64,000 bases of DNA from positions 62,001 through 126,000 of the forward strand of contig CANLTZ010000004.1 in NCBI GenBank assembly GCA_947494145.1. The letters run 5' to 3'. The DNA comes from an uncultured Jannaschia sp. (GTDB taxonomy: Bacteria; Pseudomonadota; Alphaproteobacteria; Rhodobacterales; Rhodobacteraceae). This document shows, in pieces, positions 1 through 13,559 of the stretch. The translations under genes were made by a program, and so were the position numbers. Position 1 is the stretch's first letter. Every line of letters starts with the position of its first letter. Below the pieces are notes generated by a model, which saw only the letters and a list, made by a program, of their open reading frames with translations, was not told the origin of the DNA and ran no database searches.

Positions 1-530
1 GCCACGACGCGTGGGCGTGTTTCATCCGTGGCGCGGTCGGCGGCCAGGGCAAGGCCCGCAGTCTGGGTCATGTGCATCCCCAGGCCGGTCATCACGAAGG
101 CCAGCGCCGCGGCAGCTTCGCCCGTGAAGGGCGGCACGCTGATCTGTTCATAGCCGCTCAGCACCAGCAGCGAAAACGGCATGATCGCCAGACCGCCAAA
201 CTGCCAAAGCGTCCCGAACCATAGATAGGGAATGCGCTTCCACCCGATCGAAGACCGGTAGGTGTCCGACTTGAAGCCCAGCAGCGCGCGGAACGGTGCC
301 ACCAAAACCGGCAGCGCGATCATGGCAGCCACCAGGAAGGCCGATAGCCCCAACTCCACGATCATGACGCGGTTCAGGGTACCCAGCAGCATAACCGCCG
401 CCATCCCGACCGACACTTGAAACAGCGACAACCGCAGCAATTGGCGCAGCGGCAGCGCCTCGGACCCGGCGTCTGAGAACGGCAGTGCCGACAGCGCGAA
501 GCGCGTCAGGATATGGCGCCGCGCCGTCAT
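1..530 (-). CDS. lhaA: LhaA, light-harvesting 1 assembly factor (PucC family), 3' end missing
   Basis: The reverse strand reads without stop from an ATG at 528-530 to the left edge, giving 176 residues of a normally ~470-residue membrane protein. Several hydrophobic helices and the family signature GFKSDTYRSSIGWKRIPYLW are visible. LhaA is a major-facilitator-like protein (PucC/BCD family) needed for assembly of the LH1 antenna, probably by delivering bacteriochlorophyll or insertion of PufA/PufB. The ATG overlaps the bchM stop as ATGA, so the gene is the next one in the bchFNBHLM operon; puhA would be expected beyond the edge. The related orf428 at 12.3 kb belongs to the same superfamily but is a separate gene. 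Identification is firm from context plus sequence; only the N-terminal part can be judged. Confidence 0.93.
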   Translation of the reverse strand, partial: MTARRHILTRFALSALPFSDAGSEALPLRQLLRLSLFQVSVGMAAVMLLGTLNRVMIVELGLSAFLVAAMIALPVLVAPFRALLGFKSDTYRSSIGWKRIPYLWFGTLWQFGGLAIMPFSLLVLSGYEQISVPPFTGEAAAALAFVMTGLGMHMTQTAGLALAADRATDETRPRVV

Positions 531-1188
531 GTGCGAAGTTCCAGGCAGGACGAGATGTAAAAGCCGGAGGTCACACGCTCCACATGGCGCAACTCACCAT
601 CCACAAGGTTTGCGAGTTTGGCCGGATCCTGCGGGACCATCGTGGGCGACCGATCCGCCCGGGGGAAAAGCTTCCCGACCCCGAAGAACGCCATCAGGAA
701 GGGCGTGCGGGGCGCGACAGTGAACACGACCTGGCTGGCGCGTTCCGCCAGTGTGTCGAGCTTCGCGGCCAAGTCCGGCGCGCGGTAATAGATCATGGAA
801 TCCTGCGCCACGACGGCATCGAAGGCGCCCAGATCGGGGGAAAACATGTCCCCCGATTGAAGCGTCACATGCTTGCGAAGGTCTTCGGGCAAGCGCCGCT
901 CCGCGATGTCCAGCAGAGCCGGCGAGATATCGACCCCCACCACGTCTGCACCGCGCCCCGCAAGTTCGGCCACCATCTGACCCGCGCCGCACCCCGCATC
1001 CAACACGCGGGCGCCCCGCAGATCATCAGGCAGACAATCCAGCATCGTGGCCCGCATCCGGTCACGCCCCGCGCGCACCGTCGCCCGCACGCCAGAAACG
1101 GGCGCGTCCGAGGTCAGACGCTCCCACACCTGGGTGGCGCTGCGGTCGAAATAGTGTTCGACCCGGTCGCGGGTGGCGGCGTAATCCA

Positions 1189-1189
<1 letters not shown>
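527..1189 (-). CDS. bchM: Mg-protoporphyrin IX O-methyltransferase BchM
   Basis: This 220-residue SAM-dependent methyltransferase converts Mg-protoporphyrin IX to its 13-methyl ester, the step after BchH. The glycine-rich SAM motif VLDAGCGAG is present, followed by the acidic residue motif VVGVDIS. A longer in-frame reading exists upstream, but the start MDYAATRDRVEHYF fits the family length and its ATG overlaps the bchL stop by one base (TGATG). The 3' end overlaps lhaA by ATGA. Both overlaps point to translational coupling in the bchFNBHLM-lhaA operon. Nothing looks unusual in it. Confidence 0.96.
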
Positions 1190-2091
<902 letters not shown>

Positions 2092-5000
2092 CTATTCCGC
2101 TGCCACGATGCCTTCGAGCCGGTCTTCAAGCTCATCAGCAGCATCTTGGAGGGCAGCCAGTGTTTCGGCGTCCGGGCGCCAGAAGTCGCGATCCCCGGCT
2201 TCCAGAAGGCGGTTTGCCATCCGGGCCGAGGCCTTTGGGTTCAGCTCCGCCAAGCGGCGGCGCATTTCTTCATCCAGCACGAATGTCTCGGAAATCCGCT
2301 GGTACACCCACGGGTCCACGGCGCCGGTTGTGGCGCTCCAACCCAGTGTGTTGGTCACCTGCGCTTCGATCTGGCGCACCCCTTCGGAGCCATGCTTGAG
2401 CATGCCCTCGAACCATCTGGGGTTCAGACTGCGCGACCGGGTTTCAAGGGCGACCTGGTCCTGCAAGGTCCGCACCTTCGCGGCCCCCATGGTCTGGTCG
2501 CCAATGTAAACGGGCGCTTCCGTGCCCTTGGCGCGCTTCACCGCGCGGCTGATGCCGCCCAGCGTGTCGAAGTAGTGGTCGACGGTGGTGACCCCCAATT
2601 CGACGGATTCAAGGTTCTGATAGGCCAGATCCACATCGCCCAGCGCGGCCTGCAGCAGGTCCGACTGGCGCGCGGCCTTGCCGTTGCGGCCATAGGCGAA
2701 GCTCTTGCGCGCCTCATAGGCGTCGGCCAGCTCACCCTCATCGTCCCAAGCGCCGGAATCCACCAGCGCGTTGACGTTGGAGCCATAGGCGCCTTCGGCG
2801 TTGGAAAAGACGCGCAGGGCGGCGGTTTCAAGGTCGCTGCCCATCTTGGCGGCATAGTCCAGCGCATGGGCCCGCACGAAGTTCTGGTCCAGCGGTTCGT
2901 CGGCACTGGCAGCCAGCCAAGCGGCTTCGGCCAGCATCCGCGTCTGCAAAGGCAGCAGATCGCGGAAGATGCCCGACAGGGTCATCACCACGTCCACCCT
3001 TGGGCGGCCGAGTTCTTCCAGTGGGATCAACTCCGCCCCGCTGAGGCGACCGTAATGGTCGAAGCGGGGGCGCGCGCCCAGAAGCGCCAACGCTTGGGCC
3101 ACGGGAACGCCATCGGATTTGATGTTGTCGGACCCCCAAAGCACCAGGGCCACGGAACGCGGCAAGGTGGCATGGGTTTCCAGAAGCAGATCCGCCTGCA
3201 TCTTGCCATCTTGCAGGGCATAGGCCGTGGGCATGCGGAACGGATCGAAGGCGTGTATGTTGCGCCCCGCGGGCAGCACTTCCGGGGAGCGGACGAGGTC
3301 GCCGCCGGGGACGGGCGCGATGAAGCGGCCACCGAGGGCACGCATCAAGCCATCCAGTTCCGCACCGGAGCGGAGACCCTCTTCGGCCCGCGCTCGGGCC
3401 TCTTCGGGAAGGTTGGCGAGATAGGCCGCCACCTGCGCATCCGTCAGATCGCCGCCCACCACGTGCAGGCCATCCGGGATCAGCGCGGCTTCGGTCTCAA
3501 GCAGTTTCAGCCAAAGCCCATCGGGGTCGTCACCGGGCAGATCGACCGCCTGCGCCTGGTCGGCGATCAGCGCGGCCAGGTCATCTGACCGATCCCCGCC
3601 CCGCCAGCGCTGAACGCTTTCCTTCAGACCCAGCAATCCTTTGTAGAGCCCGCTCGCCAACAGGGGCGGCGTCACGTGTGTCACGGTCACCGCGCCCGAA
3701 CGCCGCTTGGCCAGCGACGCCTCGGACGGATTGTTGGAGGCATACAGGTACACATTCGGCATGTCGCCGATCAGACGGTCGGGCCAGCACGCCTCCCCCA
3801 TGCCAGCCTGACGGCCCGGCATGAATTCCAGCGCGCCATGCATCCCGAAATGCAAAAGCACGTCGGCCCCGAAATCCGCCTTGAGCCAGCGGTAGAAGGC
3901 ACTGAAAGCATGGGTGGGCGCGAAGCCGCTTTCAAAGAGTAGGCGCATCGGGTCGCCTTCATATCCGAAACCAGGCTGAAGCCCGACGAACACCTTGCCG
4001 AACTGTGCGCCCAGAACGAAGACACCAGACCCGTCGGATTGCTGACGCCCAGGCGCGGGGCCCCAGGCGGCTTCCGTCTCGGACAGCCAGGGGTCTTCGG
4101 CCACCAGCCTGTCGGCGGGCACGCGGTCGGCCACGTTACCATCTTGGCCGTAGACTTCTGAATTGCCGCCCAAAATGGCGTCCCGCAGGGCGTCCAGATC
4201 GCCGGGCGCGTCCACGTCGTAGCCTTCGGCTTTGAGCCGCTTCAACGTGTTCAGAAGCGACTCCCACACCGCCAGATAGGCGGCAGTGCCACTGGCGCCC
4301 GCATTGGGCGGGAAGTTGAACAGGACGATGCCCACCTTCCGATTGGCCACTTCGGACCGTCGCAGCGTGGCGAGTTTGGTGATCCGCTCCACCAGATGGT
4401 TCACCCGCTCCAGGCAGGGTGCCATAGCGCGTGAAGTGTTGCCCGCGCAGGTCATCTTGCAGCCCTTGCAGCCCGCCGCGTCGTGGCGACCGGCGAAAAC
4501 CGTGGGATTGGTTGCTCCGTCGATTTCCGGCAGGGCGATCAGCATGGTTGTCTCGACCGGACCCAGCCCCGTATGGGAGCCGCCCCATTGGCCAAGCGTC
4601 TGAAATTCCAGGGGATGCGCAGCGATATAGGGCACATCCAAGTCGCGCAGGACATCCACGGCGGCATCGCTGTCGTTGTAGGCGGGGCCGCCCACTAGGC
4701 TGAACCCACTCAGCGAGGCCAGCGCGTCGATCCGACCGTCCGAGAAATAGGCCGCTACCGCAGGCCGCATGTCGAGGCCGCCAGCAAAGGCCGCGCGCAC
4801 CGTGACACCGCGGGCTTCCAGCGCGCGGATGACAGCGTCGTAATGGGCCGCATCGTCCGCCAGCACGTAGGAGCGCATCAACAGCAGCCCGACCTTGGGT
4901 CCGTCGCCATGTGGCAGCACATCGGGGTCGGTCACGATCCCATGGTCGGGATGATAGAGACCCACTTCTGGGTATTCGATCGGCGCGGCGGCCTGCGTGT

Positions 5001-5599
5001 CGAACAGGTCGGAATAGCGCCCGATCAGATGGCGCAGCAACCCTTCGAAGTTGTCGTCGGACCCGCCCAGCCAATACTGCATGCACAGAAACCAAGCACG
5101 CAGGTCCTGGGCCTTACCCGGCACATAGCGCAGGATCTTCGGCAGACGCCGAAGCATCTTCATCTGCTTTTCGCCACTGGACCCCGAGGGTGATTTTGAC
5201 CCCCGCAGCTTCTTGAGAAGTTGCATCGCCGCCGATGACGGCTTGGCCATGTCCAGATCACCCATCCGGGTCAGCTTCACGATGGATGGGTCCGACACCA
5301 TGCTGACGACGGCGTCGCAACCATCGCGGCGGGCTTCCAGCGCAGGCCGGATGGCTTGGATATGCTCGTCAATGAAGAGAAGCCCGCAGACGATGATATC
5401 GGCCTGCGCGACCGCGTCTTTGGCGCAGGTCAACGCCTCGGGCGTCTCGGCCCATTCGGCGGAGGCATGGACGCTGACTTCAAGCCCCGGGAACTCATCG
5501 GCCAGCCGGGCGCCGACACGGGCCAGGGGACCAGCCGCATGGGCATCCAGCGTGACGATGGCCACGCGGTAAGGCGCGGTCATCTGGGGGATGGGGCCG

Positions 5600-5610
<11 letters not shown>
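2092..5610 (-). CDS. bchH: Magnesium chelatase subunit H (BchH)
   Basis: BchH is the large porphyrin-binding subunit of Mg-chelatase, inserting Mg2+ into protoporphyrin IX together with the AAA+ subunits BchI and BchD, whose genes are not in this window. The protein is about 1170 residues, close to the usual ~1190, and has the CobN/Mg-chelatase architecture. The open frame extends well into bchB, but that extension is low-complexity shadow sequence. I chose the ATG at 5608-5610 (MRGDGPIPQ, 11-base overlap with bchB, with GAGG upstream); an ATG at 5583 (MTAPYRV) is a real alternative that would remove nine residues. Being first in the Mg branch, BchH controls partition of protoporphyrin between haem and bacteriochlorophyll. 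Confidence 0.95.
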
Positions 5611-8894
<3,284 letters not shown>

Positions 8895-8944
8895 TGCGAC
8901 GACTCCCCCCTTTCTCGGGTTCATCATGGCGGTTCGCGCGAAAG

Positions 8945-8962
8945 TGTCAATGTAGATTTACA
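8945..8962. promoter_or_regulatory. PpsR/CrtJ-type operator 1 of the bchF-ppaA control region
   Basis: TGTCAATGTAGATTTACA is an exact TGT-N12-ACA palindrome, the recognition pattern of the photosynthesis repressor PpsR/CrtJ. It is 50 bases in front of the bchF start and 70 bases (about seven helical turns) from the second copy, a geometry compatible with cooperative binding by PpsR tetramers. Occupancy would repress bchF and possibly ppaA under oxygen. Confidence 0.8.
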
Positions 8963-9014
8963 AGTTGATGACAGGTAGTTTGGACATCTGTTCTATGATA
9001 CGTATGGTCTGCGG

Positions 9015-9032
9015 TGTAACGCGTACTTGACA
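9015..9032. promoter_or_regulatory. PpsR/CrtJ-type operator 2 of the bchF-ppaA control region
   Basis: TGTAACGCGTACTTGACA is a second exact TGT-N12-ACA match, 45 bases upstream of the ppaA start. Its right arm is part of a TTGACA-like hexamer, so binding could cover the -35 region of a rightward promoter. Because ppaA and ppsR are downstream, this site would give feedback control of the regulators themselves. Confidence 0.8.
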
Positions 9033-9077
9033 TTTCACTGTCTTTCGCATCCGCTGGACTCCAGCCGGGAGGCGCTG

Positions 9078-9878
9078 ATGTTTATCACCGACGACAGACC
9101 CGATGCACCAGTCTCGCCCGCAGGCGGACATGGCCCAGCCGACTCGGCCGTGGCGTTGGAGGGCATTTTGCGTATCGCGCGCATGTTGGACGAGCCAACC
9201 GCCCTGACGGAGCGTGCCAAGTCCTTAGCCGAAGCCATCATGCTCGACCCGGAAGAATATGGTCGACGCGCACTTTTGGACTTGGGAAGCGCCGACAAGA
9301 TGTTGGCCCGGGACCTGCTGGATTGGGTCTTCCCTTCGGTCGCACAACATCTGGAGATCGGTTGGAACGAAGATAGATTGTCGTTCGTGGACGTTACTAT
9401 TGCGTCGACCCGAATGCAGCAAACGGTCAGGGCGCTTGGGCCGCCTGCCCGGTCGACCCCTGTCAACAACGGCGTGACGATGATCGTCCCACCGTGGGAG
9501 CAGCATGGACTGGCTGCAAGCATCGCTGCGCAGAAAATCCGCGCGATGGGTGTCCCGGTTCGAATGATCACCGGGAAAGACCGATCCGAGGCGGCGCGCG
9601 CCCTAGACGTACAGCGCCCTGCGGCACTGTTTGTCTCGGTCGGTAGCACGCGGGCAGCGCTTGGACTGCCCGAGTTTCTACAGCATATACGCAAATCGTC
9701 GAAGCGGGCACTACCCATAGCGGTCGGTGGCCCTGCCCTGGTTGGATTTCCAGACTTGGCCAAACGAACCGGAGCGGATATTGCTACAAATGATGTGGCG
9801 AAAGCATTGGGCTTTTGTGACATCGAACTATGTAAGGGGAATGAGACACCGGACTCTCTGGCTTCTCAACACAACTAG
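9078..9878 (+). CDS. ppaA: PpaA/AerR, cobalamin-binding antirepressor of PpsR
   Basis: The 266-residue protein has the layout of AerR/PpaA: an unstructured N-terminus, a helical region, and from about residue 130 a B12-binding Rossmann domain (TMIVPPWEQHGLAASIAAQKI). His143 in EQHGLA corresponds to the histidine that ligates adenosyl/hydroxy-cobalamin in characterised AerR, making it a light- and B12-sensitive antagonist of PpsR/CrtJ. I chose the ATG at 9078 because GGGAGG lies six bases upstream; an earlier ATG at 9027 would start inside a PpsR operator. It is followed after 34 bases by ppsR, so sensor and repressor are probably co-transcribed. Function is inferred from family and position. 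Confidence 0.9.
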   Translation: MFITDDRPDAPVSPAGGHGPADSAVALEGILRIARMLDEPTALTERAKSLAEAIMLDPEEYGRRALLDLGSADKMLARDLLDWVFPSVAQHLEIGWNEDRLSFVDVTIASTRMQQTVRALGPPARSTPVNNGVTMIVPPWEQHGLAASIAAQKIRAMGVPVRMITGKDRSEAARALDVQRPAALFVSVGSTRAALGLPEFLQHIRKSSKRALPIAVGGPALVGFPDLAKRTGADIATNDVAKALGFCDIELCKGNETPDSLASQHN

Positions 9879-9912
9879 AAACGACGACCCCTTACAAAGA
9901 GGATCGCACCAA

Positions 9913-11319
9913 ATGAACACGCGCGAGAGCGACTTCTGGAACGAACGTTCTGGCCCACGCATCGCGCCAGAGTTCTTCGGAGATATCGTAGCGACAGCCG
10001 CCGATATGGCTCTCGTCGTCGCGGAAAGCGGCAGGATCATCTCAGTCACCACGAACCCGCTGAATTCTGGCCTTGGGCGAATCGAGCATTGGGAAGGCCG
10101 CGACGTGCGCGAGTTCCTGGCGCCCGACAGTGTTCAGAAAGTCGAAAATCAATTGGTCGCCGTTCTGCGGAACTTGGCGAACCGTCCAGACGCGATTGAG
10201 GTTAATCATCAGGACGGTGCCTATTGGGATTTCCCTGTGCGCTATACGCTGCATCCGACCGGGCGCGACGGGCGTGTGCTGATGTTGGGGCGCGATATGC
10301 GCCCCCTGGCAGAGTTGCAGCAGCGCCTTGTGAAGGCGCAACTCGCGCTTGAAAAAGATTACGAAAACCAACGACAGCACGAAACACGATACCGCGTTCT
10401 GATGGCACAGGTTGCCGATGCGGTCGTCATGGTAGATGCGGGAACAGGCCGGATCACGGACATCAACCCACCTGCTGCGCGTGCCTTGAATGGCACAACT
10501 CAGTCGCTTGTCGGCACGGCGTTCACGCAGTGCTTTGAAGGGCGGCGCCGGGCGGAATTTATCGACGCGCTGTCAGCGGCATCCAGCCGCGGCGCTGCCA
10601 TACCCGAGAAAGCCACGCTGCGGGACGGTGGGGGCGCGGTGTCGATCCGTGCTCATCTGTTCCGAAATGGTGGTGAGCGGACGCTTCTATGCCGCATCGA
10701 AGCACCAGAACTTGCCCCGTCCAACGGGGACGAAACGGCGGAACAAGCGGTCGCAGTCTTGGCTGCGACGCAAGACGGCCTTGTCTGCACCTCCCGGACT
10801 GGGGCGATTGAACAGGTCAACGATGCGTTCCTGGCCATGGTCGGCGCTGGCACACCGTCTCAGGTCGAAGATCGTGACTTCGCGGACTTCTTGGTACGCG
10901 GCACCATCGACATGAAGGTTCTGACAGACCGGGACAGACCCCGAATATTCGCGACGCGCCTGCGTGCGGAAAGCGGGATGGACCTGCCTGTCGAAATCAC
11001 CGTCGCGGACTTGCCCGATGGCGGGCACGGATTCCTGCTGCGCGATGCCGCTGGCGGATCGGGCCTGCGCGCCAATTCGAACGAAGCTTTGCTGCCCGAT
11101 TCGGGGTCGCAGACGCAAGCGACGGGTCTTGTGGGGTCGGTCCCGCTGCGCGACATCGTCGCGTCCATGACGGACGTGATCGAAAAGCAGTGCATCGAGG
11201 CCGCGATTGACCTGACCAATAACAACCGTGTCGCAGCGGCAGAGATGCTGGGGCTGAGCAGACAAAGCCTTTACGTCAAGCTGCGGAAGTATGACCTGCT
11301 CACGCGGGACGACGGCTGA
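9913..11319 (+). CDS. ppsR: PpsR/CrtJ, redox-responsive repressor of photosynthesis genes
   Basis: This 468-residue transcription factor has an N-terminal PAS-like region, a Q-linker helix around residues 135-160, further PAS domains, and a C-terminal Fis-type helix-turn-helix (AAEMLGLSRQSLYVKLRKY). Cys427, just before the HTH (EKQCIEA), and Cys260 (LLCRI) correspond in spacing to the two redox-active cysteines of Rhodobacter PpsR/CrtJ. The first ATG of the open frame lies inside ppaA; the start MNTRESDFW at 9913 matches the family. The seven TGT-N12-ACA palindromes in this window are its predicted targets, including one pair upstream of its own operon and one between it and bchG. Confidence 0.95.
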   Translation: MNTRESDFWNERSGPRIAPEFFGDIVATAADMALVVAESGRIISVTTNPLNSGLGRIEHWEGRDVREFLAPDSVQKVENQLVAVLRNLANRPDAIEVNHQDGAYWDFPVRYTLHPTGRDGRVLMLGRDMRPLAELQQRLVKAQLALEKDYENQRQHETRYRVLMAQVADAVVMVDAGTGRITDINPPAARALNGTTQSLVGTAFTQCFEGRRRAEFIDALSAASSRGAAIPEKATLRDGGGAVSIRAHLFRNGGERTLLCRIEAPELAPSNGDETAEQAVAVLAATQDGLVCTSRTGAIEQVNDAFLAMVGAGTPSQVEDRDFADFLVRGTIDMKVLTDRDRPRIFATRLRAESGMDLPVEITVADLPDGGHGFLLRDAAGGSGLRANSNEALLPDSGSQTQATGLVGSVPLRDIVASMTDVIEKQCIEAAIDLTNNNRVAAAEMLGLSRQSLYVKLRKYDLLTRDDG

Positions 11320-11331
11320 CGCCTATCTGTC

Positions 11332-11349
11332 TGTCCATGTAAGTTGACA
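11332..11349. promoter_or_regulatory. PpsR/CrtJ-type operator upstream of bchG
   Basis: TGTCCATGTAAGTTGACA is an exact TGT-N12-ACA match in the 67-base gap between ppsR and bchG. Its right arm coincides with a consensus -35 hexamer TTGACA at 11344-11349. No good -10 is obvious, so a local bchG promoter is suggested but not proven. This is the only single operator of the cluster; the other control regions carry pairs. Confidence 0.75.
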
Positions 11350-11386
11350 CTTGTGACGAGACCAATGTGTCGCGTAAGCTAGACGC

Positions 11387-12283
11387 ATGTCTGTCACGAC
11401 CACCTTACAGGCTCGGACATATCCCGAACCCTCAGCGCTTCTCAGGCTGATCAAGCCGATCACCTGGTTCCCACCCATGTGGGCCTATCTGTGCGGCGCG
11501 GTATCATCCGGCATCTCGCCGCTCTCTGCGCCGTGGCTTCTGTTTCTGGGCCTCGTCCTCGCCGGTCCTGTCGTCTGTGGCATGAGCCAAGCCGCCAATG
11601 ATTGGTGCGACCGCCATGTGGACGCGATCAATGAACCCGACCGCCCCATCCCATCGGGCCGCGTCCCGGGCCGCTGGGGCCTTTGGGTCGCGCTGGCCAT
11701 GTCGGCCTTATCCTTGGTCTTGGGCTCCTTCCTGGGGCCATGGGGCTTCGGCGCAACGGTACTGGCCGTGGCCGCCGCCTGGGCTTATTCGGCGGAACCG
11801 ATCCGCGCCAAGCGATCGGGCTGGTGGGGGCCGGGCCTTGTGGGCCTCAGCTACGAAACCTTACCCTGGATTACTGGCGCCGCAGTGCTGGCGGCAGGCG
11901 CGCCCGATTGGCGTATCATCGTCGTCGCCCTGGCCTATGGAATCGGCGCCCACGGCATAATGACCTTCAACGACTTCAAGGCGCTGGAAGGCGACCGGCA
12001 GTTCGGCCTCGCCTCCCTCCCCGTCACGTTGGGCCCTGAGCGGGCGGCGCGGTTGGCCTGCGCCGTGATGCTGCTGCCCCAGGTCGCCGTTTTGGCGCTG
12101 CTCTGGGTCTGGGACCGTCCCGTCCATGCCCTCGTCATCGGCGCGCTCGTGGCGCTGCAACTGCTTGCCATGCGCCGAATGCTACGCGACCCGGAGGGGC
12201 TGGCCCCCTGGTTCAACGGCACCGGAGTCCTTCTGTCAGTGGCCGGGATGATGGTGACTGCCTTTGCCTTGAGAGGACTTTGA
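11387..12283 (+). CDS. bchG: Bacteriochlorophyll synthase BchG
   Basis: BchG (298 residues) is a polytopic UbiA-family prenyltransferase that esterifies bacteriochlorophyllide a with geranylgeranyl diphosphate. The first aspartate-rich motif is seen as NDWCDRHVDAINEPDRPIPSGR near residues 70-90 (key residues N, D, D, E, P, D, R), and the second as FNDFKALEGDRQFG near 190-205. About eight hydrophobic segments follow the N-terminal loop. It is followed after one base by orf428 and then bchP, the reductase that finishes the phytyl tail, so tail attachment and saturation are encoded together. A PpsR site and TTGACA lie just upstream. Confidence 0.96.
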   Translation: MSVTTTLQARTYPEPSALLRLIKPITWFPPMWAYLCGAVSSGISPLSAPWLLFLGLVLAGPVVCGMSQAANDWCDRHVDAINEPDRPIPSGRVPGRWGLWVALAMSALSLVLGSFLGPWGFGATVLAVAAAWAYSAEPIRAKRSGWWGPGLVGLSYETLPWITGAAVLAAGAPDWRIIVVALAYGIGAHGIMTFNDFKALEGDRQFGLASLPVTLGPERAARLACAVMLLPQVAVLALLWVWDRPVHALVIGALVALQLLAMRRMLRDPEGLAPWFNGTGVLLSVAGMMVTAFALRGL

Positions 12284-12284
12284 C

Positions 12285-13556
12285 ATGTTGAGCTGGGTGC
12301 AGATCGTCCGCTTCGGGTTGGTCCAGATGGCCCTGGGTTCCATCGTGGTGCTGACCACGTCGACTCTGAACCGACTGATGGTGGTCGAACTTGCCCTGCC
12401 CGCTGTTCTGCCGGGCGCGCTGGTGGCGCTGCATTACGGCATCCAGATCACGCGACCCGGCTGGGGATACCGCTCGGACGTAACCGCGAACCGCACGCGG
12501 TGGATCATCGGAGGCATGGTCATCCTGGCGCTTGGGGCCGTGATGGCCGCTGGCGGGGTGATCGTGCTGGAAAACAGCTTCGCGGCAGGCCTCGCCGTCT
12601 CCATCGTGGCTTATGCAGCCATCGGTGTCGGGGTCGGTGCTTCGGGCACCTCCCTCCTGGCGTTGCTGGCCACCGCCACGGCGCCCCATCGGCGGGCGGC
12701 AGCAGCCACGATAACTTGGCTGATGATGATCTTCGGGATTGCCATGACCGCTGGTGTCATCGGCCAGCTTCTGGACCCCTACAGCCCCACCCGGTTGCTG
12801 GTGATCACATCCGGCCTGGCGGTCGCGGCCATCACGCTCACCGCCCTTGCCATCGGGCGGATCGAATCCACCCTGCCCGCGCCCGCGCCAACGCCATCGA
12901 CCAGCCTGCGCGCAGGCCTCGCCGAAATCTGGCATGAGCCCCAGGCCCGCGCCTTCACCTTCTTCGTCTTCCTGTCCATGACCGCCTATTTCATGCAGGA
13001 ACTCATCCTGGAGCCATATGCCGGCCTGGTCTTTGCCTTCACACCGGGCCAGTCGACTTCCCTCTCGGGGGCGCAGAATGGCGGTGTCTTCCTGGGCATG
13101 GTCACGGTGGGTCTGTTCGCGACAGCCCTGCGCTGGGGGTCGCTGCGTGCTTGGGTCGTGGCCGGGTGCCTGGGCTCTGCCGCGGCACTGACGCTCATCG
13201 CGGCCCTGGGGCCCCAGGGCGTTGGCGCGCCGCTGATGCCCGCCGTGGTGGCCCTGGGCTTCTTCAACGGCATGTTCGCCGTCGCCGCCATCGGCGCCAT
13301 GATGGCCCTGGCGGGCGAAGGCCGCGCCGCGCGCGAAGGCACCCGCATGGGCCTTTGGGGTGCCGCGCAAGCCGTGGCCGCCGGGTTCGGCGGTCTTGTC
13401 GGTGCTGCCATGGCGGACATCCTGCGGACCACCCTGCCCGACGCGACCGCATTCGGCAGCGTCTTTCTGCTCGAAGCCGCCCTGTTCCTTGTGGCGGCCC
13501 AGATGGCCACACGCACGGTGCGCGTGGCCCACCCAACCCTAGTGCCCGGAGAATGA
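12285..13556 (+). CDS. PucC/LhaA-family membrane protein (orf428, 'bch2')
   Basis: The 423-residue protein has about twelve hydrophobic segments and belongs to the PucC/BCD major-facilitator group that includes LhaA (left edge of the window). The early signature TLNRLMVVELALPAVLPGALVALHYGIQ resembles LhaA's TLNRVMIVELGL, with the matching block RPGWGYRSDVTANR. In purple bacteria the member between bchG and bchP is known as orf428; its precise role is not settled, but transport or handing-over of pigment to assembly sites is plausible. It is tightly packed between bchG (1-base gap) and bchP (3-base gap), preceded by GAGAGGA. The gene symbol is left blank because no standard name applies. Confidence 0.88.
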   Translation: MLSWVQIVRFGLVQMALGSIVVLTTSTLNRLMVVELALPAVLPGALVALHYGIQITRPGWGYRSDVTANRTRWIIGGMVILALGAVMAAGGVIVLENSFAAGLAVSIVAYAAIGVGVGASGTSLLALLATATAPHRRAAAATITWLMMIFGIAMTAGVIGQLLDPYSPTRLLVITSGLAVAAITLTALAIGRIESTLPAPAPTPSTSLRAGLAEIWHEPQARAFTFFVFLSMTAYFMQELILEPYAGLVFAFTPGQSTSLSGAQNGGVFLGMVTVGLFATALRWGSLRAWVVAGCLGSAAALTLIAALGPQGVGAPLMPAVVALGFFNGMFAVAAIGAMMALAGEGRAAREGTRMGLWGAAQAVAAGFGGLVGAAMADILRTTLPDATAFGSVFLLEAALFLVAAQMATRTVRVAHPTLVPGE

Positions 13557-13559
13557 CCA

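Noticed and set aside
8990-9007. A third TGT half-site in the bchF-ppaA gap
   Set aside because: The corresponding position has TGG instead of ACA, so it does not match the operator pattern.
9027-9077. Upstream ATG as the ppaA start
   Set aside because: It would begin within a PpsR operator and lacks a ribosome site; the ATG at 9078 has GGGAGG.
12213-13532. A 439-codon open frame on the - strand, rich in Gly, His and Arg
   Set aside because: It is the shadow of orf428 in a high-GC region; composition is typical of antisense frames.
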